Source: Flammeovirgaceae bacterium 311 (GTDB taxonomy: Bacteria; Bacteroidota; Bacteroidia; Cytophagales; Cyclobacteriaceae). From it: DNA of 64,000 nucleotides. Below the pieces are notes generated by a model that saw only the letters and a program-made list of their open reading frames with translations, was not told where the DNA came from and made no database searches. Made by a program: the position numbers and the translations under genes. This document shows, in pieces, positions 43,201 through 51,110 of the stretch. How positions within the stretch are numbered: position 1 is the stretch's first letter; every line of letters begins with the position of its first letter. The stretch is taken from contig CP004371.1 in NCBI GenBank assembly GCA_000597885.1, forward strand, positions 2,000,501 through 2,064,500, written 5' to 3'.

Positions 43201-43810
43201 CCCCATCAACCCAATGGCCATGGAGGCTTACCAGGAAATTCTGGAACGCCATCAGTTTATCATAGCCCAGCGCGATGACCTGCTTGCCGCACAGGACTCC
43301 CTGATGGAAACCATGGGCCAGCTGGATTCCGCTGCAAAGGAAGCTTTCTTAAGCGCCTTTTACCAGATCAAAGAGCACTTCATCAAAGTGTTCCGCTCAC
43401 TCTTTACCGAAGAAGATGACTGCGACCTGCGCCTGACCGACCCCGATAACCCTCTGGAAACCACCATCGATATTATTGCCAAACCCAAAGGCAAGCGGCC
43501 CCTCACCATCAACCAGTTATCCGGTGGTGAGAAGACGCTTACCGCCACCTCTCTCCTCTTCAGTATATACCTGCTGAAGCCGGCACCTTTCTGTATTTTC
43601 GATGAAGTAGATGCCCCGCTGGACGATGCCAACATTGACAAGTTCAACAACATCATCCGCAAATTTTCGCAGGAGTCTCAGTTCATCATCGTTACCCACA
43701 ACAAACGCACCATGGCCAGCACCGACATCATGTACGGCGTTACCATGCTGGAGCAGGGTGTATCCCGGGTGGTACCTGTGGATTTGAGGGAGCTGGAGGT
43801 AGAGTATTAA
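40229..43810 (+). CDS. smc: Chromosome segregation ATPase SMC
   Basis: 1193 residues, normal length. Dimer that with ScpA/ScpB folds and separates the chromosome. Walker A [20 protein letters not shown], Q-loop region [20 protein letters not shown], two long coiled-coil arms (about 165-500 and 680-1020), hinge (about 505-670: [47 protein letters not shown]), signature [20 protein letters not shown] and Walker B [20 protein letters not shown], D-loop and His switch [11 protein letters not shown]. In the hinge an Ala/Pro/Gly stretch built of 15-bp units (residues about 590-613) appears as an insertion. Likely expressed alone from the adjacent promoter. Confidence 0.97.
   Translation: [1193 protein letters not shown]
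42023..42067 (+). repeat. Three degenerate 15-bp units in the smc hinge
   Basis: GCCGCAGGGGTGCCT (42023-42037), ACCGCAGGAGCGCCT (42038-42052) and the diverged GTCGGATGCATCCCT (42053-42067) encode [10 protein letters not shown] and VGCIP in frame. Confidence 0.7.
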
Positions 43811-43960
43811 TGGGGTATGGGGTATCGGCTTGTCGGTGCTATAGCTGACTTCGTGGCCTCTTCAAGTTTAATAATTGATGGTAAAAGGTAAATGGAGGTT
43901 AAGCGAACAAGGCTCCTGCTCTTTAGTACTGTCCCACCGCTCATACCTCATACCTCATAC
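43811..43960. repeat. 150-bp element bounded by inverted GGTATGA/G heptamer repeats
   Basis: Directly after the smc stop is TGGGGTATGGGGTATCGG (43811-43828); at the other end CCGCTCATACCTCATACCTC-ATAC (43937-43960) is, on the opposite strand, GTATGAGGTATGAGGTATGAGCGG. The two ends form an imperfect terminal inverted repeat of about 20 bases built from a 7-base unit, around about 105 bases of unique sequence without an open frame. Confidence 0.55.
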
Positions 43961-44063
43961 AAACATTTTTATTACTGCAGGAGACATTCTTTTGGAAGAA
44001 ATGGTAAATTCAGCACAGATTTAAGTTTAATATATTTTCTAAACAAAATCTGCTTTGCTCACT

Positions 44064-44855
44064 ATGCAAGACAGAAGATATGCCTCAGATTTACGTAAGC
44101 TGCAGATAGAGTTGGTGCGGATGCAGCGTTGGGTACAGGAAACACATCAGCGGGTGCTGATCATCTTCGAGGGAAGGGATACAGCTGGTAAAGGAGGCGC
44201 AATCTTCCGTTTTACTCATTTTCTGAACCCCCGGGCCATGCGTATTGTAGCCCTGCCCAAACCAACCGAACTCGAAAAAGAGCAATGGTACTTTCAGCGT
44301 TACCTGAAGGAGCTGCCAAATGCCGGCGAGATTGTGTTCTTTGACCGCAGCTGGTACAACAGAGCCGTGGTGGAGCCAGTGATGGGCTTCTGTAGCGAGG
44401 GCCAGTACCAGCTGTTTCTCAAACAGGTTCCTCATGTAGAACAGATGCTTATTGAAGATGGCGTTAAGCTCATTAAGTTCTGGTTCAGCATTGATATTGA
44501 AGAACAAAAGCGCAGGCTTACCGAGCGGCAGATCAATCCGCTGAAGCAGTGGAAAATCAGTTCGGTAGATATGCAGGCCCAGCAAAAATGGCATGAATTT
44601 ACCCGCTACAAGGAGCTGATGTTTGAAGCAACCCATACCCCCTACAGCCCCTGGGTAATCCTGAAAGGCAACGACAAGGCAAAAGCCAGGCTGGAATCGA
44701 TTCGCTATGTACTGTCACAGATTAAGTTTCCGCAGCGGGGCCTCACGGGCGCCAACCTGGAGCCCGATCCTAGCATTATTCAGCAATATCAGCACATGCC
44801 TGCCAGCTATGTTGCCAATTTGCACATCCCTACAAAACCAGGCTTAGATGATTAA
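44064..44855 (+). CDS. ppk2: Polyphosphate kinase 2, class I
   Basis: 263 residues from ATG 44064 (MQDRRYASDLRKLQIELVRM); a TTG three codons upstream is less likely. Transfers phosphate between polyphosphate and a nucleoside diphosphate. Seen: Walker A-like VLIIFEGRDTAGKGGAIFRF, HFLNPRAMRIVALPKPTELE, WYFQRYLKELPNAGEIVFFD then RSWYNRAVVEPVMGFC (Walker B and lid base), IKFWFSIDIEEQKRRLTERQ, INPLKQWKISSVDMQAQQKW, SPWVILKGNDKAKARLESIR. Length and motifs fit the single-domain class I, which usually makes ADP/GDP to ATP/GTP from polyphosphate. Possibly useful in energy supply under stress. Confidence 0.95.
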   Translation: MQDRRYASDLRKLQIELVRMQRWVQETHQRVLIIFEGRDTAGKGGAIFRFTHFLNPRAMRIVALPKPTELEKEQWYFQRYLKELPNAGEIVFFDRSWYNRAVVEPVMGFCSEGQYQLFLKQVPHVEQMLIEDGVKLIKFWFSIDIEEQKRRLTERQINPLKQWKISSVDMQAQQKWHEFTRYKELMFEATHTPYSPWVILKGNDKAKARLESIRYVLSQIKFPQRGLTGANLEPDPSIIQQYQHMPASYVANLHIPTKPGLDD

Positions 44856-45077
44856 CCAAAGTGCCTCCTCAGCAGGAGGAAACAAAGGTGTTCAGGCTAA
44901 TCCAGTAGATCAGGCCTGATAAAATGACCTTGCCCGCTCAGTGGAAAGTCTGCAAAAGCACTAAAATCTTTATTTTACCCTTATTGAAAGGTTATTCGCT
45001 ACTTTCAATTTTTTTGGGTGCATTTTTAATAGAAATTTGTCAGGTTGCGTTTAGCTTTTTAGATTCAACACCCGATT

Positions 45078-45431
45078 ATGAAAAAGAATTATATCATCCT
45101 CTTCTTTACTGCCTGCATTTTACTGGCTTGTGCTCCCTCTCAGATTATTAAAACAAGCATGCGGGTAACAGTGCTCGACGAACTTGGCAATCCTGTAGAA
45201 GGCGCCAGTGTACTGCTCTATGGAAACGAAGCCGATTACCGTAGCTCCAAAAATCCGGCTGCGCCCAAGGCAGTTACCAACAACAAAGGCATTGCCAAAG
45301 TAAATGAGCTGGAGGCTAAATCTTATTTCATTGATGTTCGCAAGGGCGATAAAAACAACATTGGTGGTGGCATTCAGACAGATACGCTACAGACCAGCCG
45401 CATCAATAAAATCAATGTTATCATTGAATAA
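45078..45431 (+). CDS. Small lipoprotein with a carboxypeptidase-regulatory-like domain
   Basis: 117 residues. Signal YIILFFTACILLAC with lipobox (LLAC18). The rest (about 28-117) looks like one beta-sandwich of the CarboxypepD_reg type: MRVTVLDELGNPVEGASVLL, KAVTNNKGIAKVNELEAKSY, YFIDVRKGDKNN and a final INKINVIIE strand. Such domains in outer-membrane lipoproteins bind or support partners; no specific role is known. Thirteen bases before the NUDIX gene, so possibly co-transcribed with it. Confidence 0.7.
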   Translation: MKKNYIILFFTACILLACAPSQIIKTSMRVTVLDELGNPVEGASVLLYGNEADYRSSKNPAAPKAVTNNKGIAKVNELEAKSYFIDVRKGDKNNIGGGIQTDTLQTSRINKINVIIE

Positions 45432-45443
45432 AGCTTTAATCGC

Positions 45444-46001
45444 ATGACGCGAAATCATTTGCTGGCCGAGCTACGCCTGTACAAACCCTACAGCCAGCGC
45501 GAACAGGAACATTTAAGAAAAATTACCAGCTTGCTGGAACGTGAGGGTGATTGCTTTTTACGCAGCCGGGCCGACGGGCATTTCACAGCCTCTGCCTGGG
45601 TGGTTTCTCCAGACCTGCAGCAGGTGCTGCTGATGCACCACCGCAAGCTTGACAAGTGGCTGCAGCCGGGAGGTCATGCCGATGGCGACACCAACCTGCC
45701 GGGAGTAGCCCTGCGCGAAGCACACGAAGAAAGTGGCCTCACGAGCCTGCGCCTGCTCCGTACAGAAATTTTTGATGTTGATGTACATCCGATCCCAGCC
45801 AGAGGGGATGAAAAGGAGCATTACCATTATGATCTACGCTACCTCCTCACAGCTAATCCCAACGAAAAACTGCTTCCGAATGGCGAGAGCAAAGGTTTTG
45901 CCTGGGTATCAGTACATGAGGTAGAAAAGCTCACGGCTGCCAATCCCTCCATTCTGCGCATGGTGAACAAAACCCTGCAGCTGCCGGTAGTTGGTATATA
46001 G
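45444..46001 (+). CDS. NUDIX hydrolase
   Basis: 185 residues. NUDIX core about 45-180 with the box PGGHADGDTNLPGVALREAHEESGL-type region at residues about 75-98; the REAHEESGL end is intact, but the first conserved Glu of GX5EX7REUXEEXGU is Thr in this copy, as in the 'GGHxDGD' subgroup of the family. Upstream strand WVVSPDLQQVLLMHHRKLDK; downstream HYHYDLRYLL. NUDIX enzymes cut nucleoside diphosphates linked to another group; substrate unknown. Follows the small lipoprotein gene by 12 bases. Confidence 0.88.
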   Translation: MTRNHLLAELRLYKPYSQREQEHLRKITSLLEREGDCFLRSRADGHFTASAWVVSPDLQQVLLMHHRKLDKWLQPGGHADGDTNLPGVALREAHEESGLTSLRLLRTEIFDVDVHPIPARGDEKEHYHYDLRYLLTANPNEKLLPNGESKGFAWVSVHEVEKLTAANPSILRMVNKTLQLPVVGI

Positions 46002-46128
46002 TTTTGCTAAAAAGGTGCACGCTGCAGAACAGCGTTTAGCGATACTTTTATTTATTAGAGAAGCGTGCTAATATTATATTTTGATAGATTGCACTGCTTT
46101 TCCAGCCCTACAACTCTAGCCTTTGGAT

Positions 46129-46551
46129 ATGCATAATTTCAAGTTTAGTAAAACAGTAGAGGTACGCTATAACGACCTCGACACCATGCGCCATGTAAAC
46201 AATGCAGTGTACCACACTTATATTGAACATGCTCGCTCTGCTTACCTGACCGATGTATGCCAATGGGACTGGAACAGTATGAGCATAGTGCTTGCTAAAA
46301 CTGATATAGACTACAGAAAGTCGATACACTATCACAACAAGCCCACCGTTTGGATACGCACCAGCAAAATGGGCCAGAGCTCCATTACACAGGAAGTGCT
46401 GGTTTGTGAAAAAGACCGCAGGGATTTAGTATTTGCAGAAGCAAGTGTTGTGCTGGTGCATATTGATTTTAAGACAGGCAGGCCTTTACCCCTACCCGAT
46501 TATATTCGTAGCCGTATAAACAGCTACGAAAGTGTGAAAGTAGACAGATAA
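46129..46551 (+). CDS. Acyl-CoA thioesterase, 4HBT hotdog fold
   Basis: 140 residues from ATG 46129 (MHNFKFSKTVEVRYNDLDTM); an in-frame TTG two codons upstream is rejected. The 4-hydroxybenzoyl-CoA-thioesterase signature is clear: RYNDLDTMRHVNNAVYHTYI (active-site Asp at D-x-DTMxHVNN), then EHARSAYLTDV, MSIVLAKTDIDYRKSIHYHN and VFAEASVVLVHIDFKTGRPL. Hydrolyses a CoA thioester; the acyl group is unknown. Short gap (4 bases) to the CREST-type gene, so these two are likely translated together. Confidence 0.88.
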   Translation: MHNFKFSKTVEVRYNDLDTMRHVNNAVYHTYIEHARSAYLTDVCQWDWNSMSIVLAKTDIDYRKSIHYHNKPTVWIRTSKMGQSSITQEVLVCEKDRRDLVFAEASVVLVHIDFKTGRPLPLPDYIRSRINSYESVKVDR

Positions 46552-46555
46552 AAAC

Positions 46556-47272
46556 ATGGACCAGGAGCAGCTACATGCTCAGCAGGAACAACCATATGTT
46601 TCGATAGCCTACCCCGCAGATGGCGGCCCCATTTATGCCGAAACAAACCTTGAAAACACCATCGTTGAGCCCTGGAATGCGGTTTCTTCCTTGGCTATAT
46701 TGCTCCCTGCCGTTTACTGGGCCATACGGATCCGCAATAACTACCGCAAGTATCCTTTCCTGACCATTTGCCTGCCCTTTCTGTTTCTGGGTGGCCTGGG
46801 CAGTACTATTTACCATGCCTTTCGCAGCCACCGCATCTGGCTGCTGCTGGATATTACACCTTCTGCCATATTAACCCTGCTGCTGTCGCTGTTTTTCTGG
46901 ATGAAGGTACTGCCCCGAAAATGGATGGCAATTCCGCTGCTGCTGGTAGTCTTTCTGCTCCGGATGAATGTATGGCGGATTTTTCCTTCCCAAAACAGTA
47001 TCAATATTTCCTATGCACTGTCTGGAATTGCATTTTTTGTGCCCATACTGCTTTTCCTGGCCCGTACCAGGTGGCAGGGCATCTGGTCTATCAGCCTGTC
47101 TATCGCATTTTTGCTGTTAAGCCTGCTGTTCCGGCAAATCGATCAGGATGCTGCATCCGTACTACCCATGGGCACACATTTTCTATGGCACTTTTTCAGC
47201 GGAGTCGGGGCTTATTTCCTGGGGCTTTACCTCTATCAATCCAGAAACAGGCAGATTATTTCTACTGCTTAA
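46556..47272 (+). CDS. CREST-superfamily membrane hydrolase (alkaline-ceramidase-like)
   Basis: 238 residues with seven hydrophobic helices. Conserved marks of the CREST group (alkaline ceramidases, PAQR, Per1) are seen: an N-terminal IVEPWNAVSSLAILLPAVYW (E and N as in 'aEfwNtxSN'), GGLGSTIYHAFRSHRIWLLL then DITPSAILTL (the S-x3-H and Asp ligands of a putative zinc site) and a final MGTHFLWHFFSGVGAYFLGL (HX3H). In this superfamily the Ser, His, Asp and two His surround a metal that cuts an amide bond. A role in sphingolipid or ceramide-like lipid turnover is plausible, since Cytophagales contain sphingolipids or sulfonolipids. Identification by motif layout only. Confidence 0.65.
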   Translation: MDQEQLHAQQEQPYVSIAYPADGGPIYAETNLENTIVEPWNAVSSLAILLPAVYWAIRIRNNYRKYPFLTICLPFLFLGGLGSTIYHAFRSHRIWLLLDITPSAILTLLLSLFFWMKVLPRKWMAIPLLLVVFLLRMNVWRIFPSQNSINISYALSGIAFFVPILLFLARTRWQGIWSISLSIAFLLLSLLFRQIDQDAASVLPMGTHFLWHFFSGVGAYFLGLYLYQSRNRQIISTA

Positions 47273-47329
47273 ACAGCCTTTATTTCTCACAGGAATGATT
47301 AATTTCGGGACTTGTTTAGCTAAGCCTGC

Positions 47330-47698
47330 ATGAAACCATTTCTGACCATTTTGCTGCTGGTACTTTCCAATACCTTTATGACCTTTGCCTGGTATGGGCA
47401 CCTTAAGTTCAAGGAAATGAAATGGGCAGAAAGCCTAGGGCTTATTAGTATTATTCTCATCAGCTGGGGCATTGCCTTTTTTGAATACTGCTTTCAGGTA
47501 CCTGCCAACAGGCTTGGCTTCAAGGGTACCGGGGGGCCATTCTCGCTGGTAGAGCTAAAAGTACTGCAGGAGGCAATCACGCTGGTGGTGTTTGTCATAT
47601 TTACCACGATCTTTTTCCGCACCGAAAGCTTCAGGCTAAACCACCTGATTGGCTTTGCTTTTCTGATTCTGGCCGTTTATTTCATATTCAAGAAATGA
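47330..47698 (+). CDS. DMT-family DUF486 membrane protein
   Basis: 122 residues, four transmembrane helices: FLTILLLVLSNTFMTFAWYG, SLGLISIILISWGIAFFEYC, LQEAITLVVFVIFTTIFFRT, LIGFAFLILAVYFIFK. The strings NTFMTFAWYGHLK, SWGIAFFEYCFQVPANRLG and LKVLQEAITLVVF are the conserved signature of DUF486, a small single-repeat member of the drug/metabolite transporter clan. Substrate unknown. Its stop overlaps the ATG of the following MutT gene (ATGA), so the two are translated together. Confidence 0.9.
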   Translation: MKPFLTILLLVLSNTFMTFAWYGHLKFKEMKWAESLGLISIILISWGIAFFEYCFQVPANRLGFKGTGGPFSLVELKVLQEAITLVVFVIFTTIFFRTESFRLNHLIGFAFLILAVYFIFKK

Positions 47699-48093
47699 CA
47701 GAAGTAGCCTGTGCCATCATAGAACAGGGGGAGCAGGTGCTGGTAACCCAGCGCGGCTACCACAAGGCCGAAGCAGGTTTATGGGAATTTCCAGGTGGTA
47801 AATTAAACAAGGGCGAAAGTCCGCACGACTGCATTGTTCGGGAAATAGCAGAAGAGCTCCACCTGCAGGTAGCGCCCTACCAACTCCTGCAGGCGGTAGA
47901 GTACCATTATCCGGATAAAAGCATCAGACTGATTCCCCTGATCTGCAGGCTTACAGGAGGTAGGTTGACTTTAACCGAGCATGCTGCTTACCAATGGCTG
48001 GCGCCACAGGCACTGCATCCGCTTCAATGGTGTCCGCCCGATGTACCTGTGCTGGAGCAATATTTGCAGTGGCTTAGCCAGCAAAGCAAATAA
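47695..48093 (+). CDS. MutT-type (deoxy)nucleoside triphosphate pyrophosphohydrolase
   Basis: 132 residues. Complete NUDIX box GGKLNKGESPHDCIVREIAEELHL with all Glu and Gly residues (GX5EX7REUXEEXGU, with His for the last Gly). Upstream EVACAIIEQGEQVLVTQRGY and EFPGGKLN; downstream VEYHYPDKSIRLIPLICRLT and a final HPLQWCPPDVPVLEQYL as in MutT/8-oxo-dGTPase proteins. Probably removes oxidised nucleotides (8-oxo-dGTP) before they enter DNA; CTP-type pyrophosphohydrolase activity is an alternative. Overlaps the DUF486 gene by four bases. Confidence 0.9.
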   Translation: MTEVACAIIEQGEQVLVTQRGYHKAEAGLWEFPGGKLNKGESPHDCIVREIAEELHLQVAPYQLLQAVEYHYPDKSIRLIPLICRLTGGRLTLTEHAAYQWLAPQALHPLQWCPPDVPVLEQYLQWLSQQSK

Positions 48094-48163
48094 GACTACA
48101 TTCTGCTCTGCTGTTACACTCTTTTTTCCCAAGTGCACGTTCTATAGCATAAATCATAGTTTC

Positions 48164-48718
48164 ATGTTGAAAAAATTTTCCCTGCTTCTGGCACTGCTCC
48201 TTACCAGCCTGGTATGCCACGCCCAGTGGCCCTTCAATAAAAACGAAGACGAAAAGGATAAGAGAGATAAAACTAAGGTATACCAGAGCAGCCGGGGCAT
48301 CCTGCTGGGCTATGAACGTGGACGTATGGACATGGTACAGGTTGGCTACCACAGCAACTGGAAGAAAATAAGGCTTAAAAAACCGGTGATCAGGTCTACG
48401 GAAGCCTTTCTGGAATATGCTCCCTTCAATAACGTTCTAGGCCTTAAAGCTGCCTACTGGCAACGCCATGGCAGGTTAAAGTTCACCTATGGCGGGCATG
48501 TGGGTTATTTTACCGATTTTGATGAGGGCAGCGTAAGCATTGGCCCCTCTGCCGGTTTCCGCCTGCTGGGCTTTCACGGCCAGCTGGGCTACAACCTGTT
48601 TGTTAATCCGGAGGTAGATGCGAATAGGCTTTACCTCTCCGTTAGTTTTTTCATCCCCCAGCACACCAGGCTTCACACCAAAAAAGGAGACAAGGAAAAG
48701 ACGATTTTAAAGTGGTAA
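48164..48718 (+). CDS. Small secreted/outer-membrane beta protein, unknown
   Basis: 184 residues from ATG 48164 (MLKKFSLLLALLLTSLVCHA, signal peptide). A longer frame starting at 47981 runs through the MutT gene and is rejected. After a charged spacer (NKNEDEKDKRDKTKVY) come alternating strands: GILLGYERGRMDMVQVGYH, STEAFLEYAPFNNVLGLKAA, LKFTYGGHVGYFTDFDEG and RLYLSVSFFIPQ, suggestive of an eight-stranded outer-membrane barrel. No family recognised. Ends at a strong terminator. Confidence 0.7.
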   Translation: MLKKFSLLLALLLTSLVCHAQWPFNKNEDEKDKRDKTKVYQSSRGILLGYERGRMDMVQVGYHSNWKKIRLKKPVIRSTEAFLEYAPFNNVLGLKAAYWQRHGRLKFTYGGHVGYFTDFDEGSVSIGPSAGFRLLGFHGQLGYNLFVNPEVDANRLYLSVSFFIPQHTRLHTKKGDKEKTILKW

Positions 48719-48721
48719 AAA

Positions 48722-48751
48722 AACAGCCCCAGGTACTTACCCGGGGCTGTT
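48722..48751 (+). terminator. Rho-independent terminator, serving convergent genes
   Basis: GC-rich hairpin AACAGCCCC (48722-48730) / GGGGCTGTT (48743-48751) with a partly paired interior and T-containing tail, 30 bases before the stop of the reverse PorE-like gene; it may act for both strands. Confidence 0.75.
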
Positions 48752-48778
48752 TGGCATTTATGATGAAGAAGTTAAGGT

Positions 48779-51106
48779 TTATTTTCTTGCTTGGGTGAGA
48801 TCTATGATACGTACTTCTACACGGCGGCCTTCCTGGGCATTCCCCTCTAGTCCGTCAGTGGCACCCAGGCCTTTGGCTACAATCCGGCGGCGACCTACTC
48901 CACGCTTGTTCAGGTAATCGAGCACAACGGTGGCTCGCTCGTTAGAAAGCTTCCGGTTATGATCGGCATTACCATCCTTAGAGGCATAGCCGCTGATCTC
49001 AACACCCAGCTGCTCATGCTGCTCAAACAGGCGAATGATATCCTGCAGGGTTTGCTCGTCTTTTTGCTTCAGCACTTTGCTGTCAACATCAAAATAAATT
49101 TTATATACCGGCTTAAGCATTTCCTGGCTATAGGCAGCTTTGGGTACTAGTTTCTGCTGCTGTGCCTGCTCAGTAACCCGGAAGGTTGGCAAGGTATAGA
49201 TCACTTGTCCGCCTACGTTTTTAGCCTCCAGCCTGGTTTTGTCGTTCTCCTCGTAGAAGTAGACTGCCTCGGCATCTTCTACCATTTTGCCATTGGCCTT
49301 GCTGAAATCAACATTTTCGATGGGGTTAATAGTGAACATCAGGTCGAGCATATAGTCGTAGGCAGCTTTATCGCCGGCACCTATAATCGTTTCCATCATT
49401 TCATATACGTCTATGCTATCGCCTTTCACCATGTTACTTTCTTTGATCTTTTTCAGATCGTGGTGCAGGGGTTGTCCGGTATCATAGAAGGCATTCTGTA
49501 CCTTTACCTCCTGGCCCACCACCACATCGAACTGCTTGATAGGGCGCAGGAAGATCTGCTGAAAGAGCTCGTAAAAATAATCCTGGTTCGGAATGTTTAC
49601 ATTGATGGAGTAAGGCAGGTAACCATCGGCTTTTACAATCAGGTCGTAGTTACGGCCCGGAGGAAGAATGATCAGGTAATTACCTGTTTTAGAATCGGGG
49701 TTGTATACATAATCCAGTTTATTACCTGTTTTCACATCTACCACAAAGATCTGGGTAGAGACTGGCTGCTCCCGCTCTCCTGCCAGAATACGGCCCTTGA
49801 TCATGGTCAGGGCAATATTGCGGTCCTGATCAGGCATGTTAAAGGTATAAATATCCTGTTCCCCTTTTCCGCCCGATCTGTCGGAGGAGAAATAAGCGCG
49901 GCTGCCATCGGCAGTAAGGGTAAAGTAGCTTTCATTGGCAGCCGTATTGATGGGGTAGCCCAGGTTCTCGGGCTTCGCCCACTTACCGGCTACAAAAAAG
50001 GAGCGGAACACGTCATTACCACCAATGGATCCCCTGCCATTGGCAGTAAAGTAAAGCGTACGCCCGTCGGGGTGAATAAAAGGTGCGTCTTCGTCGGCAT
50101 CGGTATTAACACCGGCCCCCAGGTTTACCGCCCTGCCCCAGCTGCCGTTTGGCTGTAATTCTGTTTTGTAGATATCGAGCCCGCCAAAACCACCCGGACG
50201 GTTGCTGGCAAAGTAAATAGTTTTACCATCGGGTGTAATGCTGGCAGTTGTTTCCAGGTAACGTGAGTTAAGATCGCCTTTAATTTCCAGTGGCTGGCCC
50301 CAGGTTTCGCCTTTGCGCTGCAACAGGTACAGGTTACCGCCGGTATTGTCCTGCAGGTATATGATCATCTTTTGGCCATCGGCCGACATCCCCGCTGTTC
50401 CGGAATTAAAACTGCTGATCTTGAGTGGTTGCGGGGCAGACCAGTTGCCGGCTTCCCGGGTCAGCAGCATAATCTGCTCTATGCTCTTCTGGCTGCTGCG
50501 GCTATCAGCAGGTTTTAGCTGGGTATAAGCCATTACAGATTCATCGGCACTTACCACAGGGTTGTATTCTGTAAACTCAGTGTTTACCCCGTTTTGAAGG
50601 GGGCGCAGGTTTACCTGTTTAGGGTTGGCCATAAACTCCAGGGCAAGCTGTGCGGTGGCTTTACGCTCCTTTGCAAGCTTTATTTTATCAGGTGTTTTAC
50701 CGGCAAGCTTCTGATACTGCTCATATGCCAGCAGGGCTTCCTGTGGCTGGGCAGCGGTATGGTGGGCATCGCCCAGCGAGAGGTAGTATTCTGCAGGTAA
50801 TTTATCTGCTCCGCTGCCCGCCTGCTGCAGTAAGGGGAGTGCTTTAAGCCGCTCGGCATACTGCTTGCTCTCCAGGTAACAGCGACCGGCTTTGTAGTGC
50901 AAATAGGGAGAGGACTCCCCGGCCTGCATGGCTTCCTGGTAATGCCTGAGGGCTTCGCTGTAATTGCCTATTTCAAAAAGTTTCTCAGCACGGTAGAGGG
51001 TTTGCGACTGTTGCTGTGCCCCTGCTCCTATGTGCAGCAGGCAGAGCAGTAAAGCTGCGCCCATTCCTTTTTTCAACATCTTGTTAAACCTGTAACGAAT
51101 ATGCAT
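48779..51106 (-). CDS. PorE-like OmpA-family protein (TPR, beta-propeller, OmpA domain)
   Basis: 775 residues from ATG 51104-51106 (MHIRYRFNKMLKKGMG); an upstream ATG at 51184 lies inside the M48 gene and is rejected, ATG 51079 is possible. Signal GAALLLCLLHIGAGAQ, TPR-like helices (about 25-135), a PD40/WD40-type propeller with repeated 'xAYFxSxRxGGxGxxDIY' units (KTIYFASNRPGGFGGLDIYK; TLYFTANGRGSIGGNDVFRS; RAYFSSDRSGGKGEQDIYTF), a small carboxypeptidase-regulatory-type domain, and an OmpA domain with IYFDVDSKVLKQKDEQTLQD and SNERATVVLDYLNKRGV. This domain order is that of PorE, which links the type IX secretion outer-membrane parts to the cell wall. Downstream of PorP/M48 in one run. Confidence 0.85.
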   Translation of the reverse strand: MHIRYRFNKMLKKGMGAALLLCLLHIGAGAQQQSQTLYRAEKLFEIGNYSEALRHYQEAMQAGESSPYLHYKAGRCYLESKQYAERLKALPLLQQAGSGADKLPAEYYLSLGDAHHTAAQPQEALLAYEQYQKLAGKTPDKIKLAKERKATAQLALEFMANPKQVNLRPLQNGVNTEFTEYNPVVSADESVMAYTQLKPADSRSSQKSIEQIMLLTREAGNWSAPQPLKISSFNSGTAGMSADGQKMIIYLQDNTGGNLYLLQRKGETWGQPLEIKGDLNSRYLETTASITPDGKTIYFASNRPGGFGGLDIYKTELQPNGSWGRAVNLGAGVNTDADEDAPFIHPDGRTLYFTANGRGSIGGNDVFRSFFVAGKWAKPENLGYPINTAANESYFTLTADGSRAYFSSDRSGGKGEQDIYTFNMPDQDRNIALTMIKGRILAGEREQPVSTQIFVVDVKTGNKLDYVYNPDSKTGNYLIILPPGRNYDLIVKADGYLPYSINVNIPNQDYFYELFQQIFLRPIKQFDVVVGQEVKVQNAFYDTGQPLHHDLKKIKESNMVKGDSIDVYEMMETIIGAGDKAAYDYMLDLMFTINPIENVDFSKANGKMVEDAEAVYFYEENDKTRLEAKNVGGQVIYTLPTFRVTEQAQQQKLVPKAAYSQEMLKPVYKIYFDVDSKVLKQKDEQTLQDIIRLFEQHEQLGVEISGYASKDGNADHNRKLSNERATVVLDYLNKRGVGRRRIVAKGLGATDGLEGNAQEGRRVEVRIIDLTQARK

Positions 51107-51110
51107 GCTT

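Noticed and set aside
47981-48163. Longer start for the small outer-membrane protein
   Set aside because: This part overlaps the MutT gene in another frame; ATG 48164 starts a clean signal peptide.
49205-50158. Forward open frame of 317 codons over the PorE-like gene
   Set aside because: Antisense to the propeller and OmpA parts; no motif of its own.
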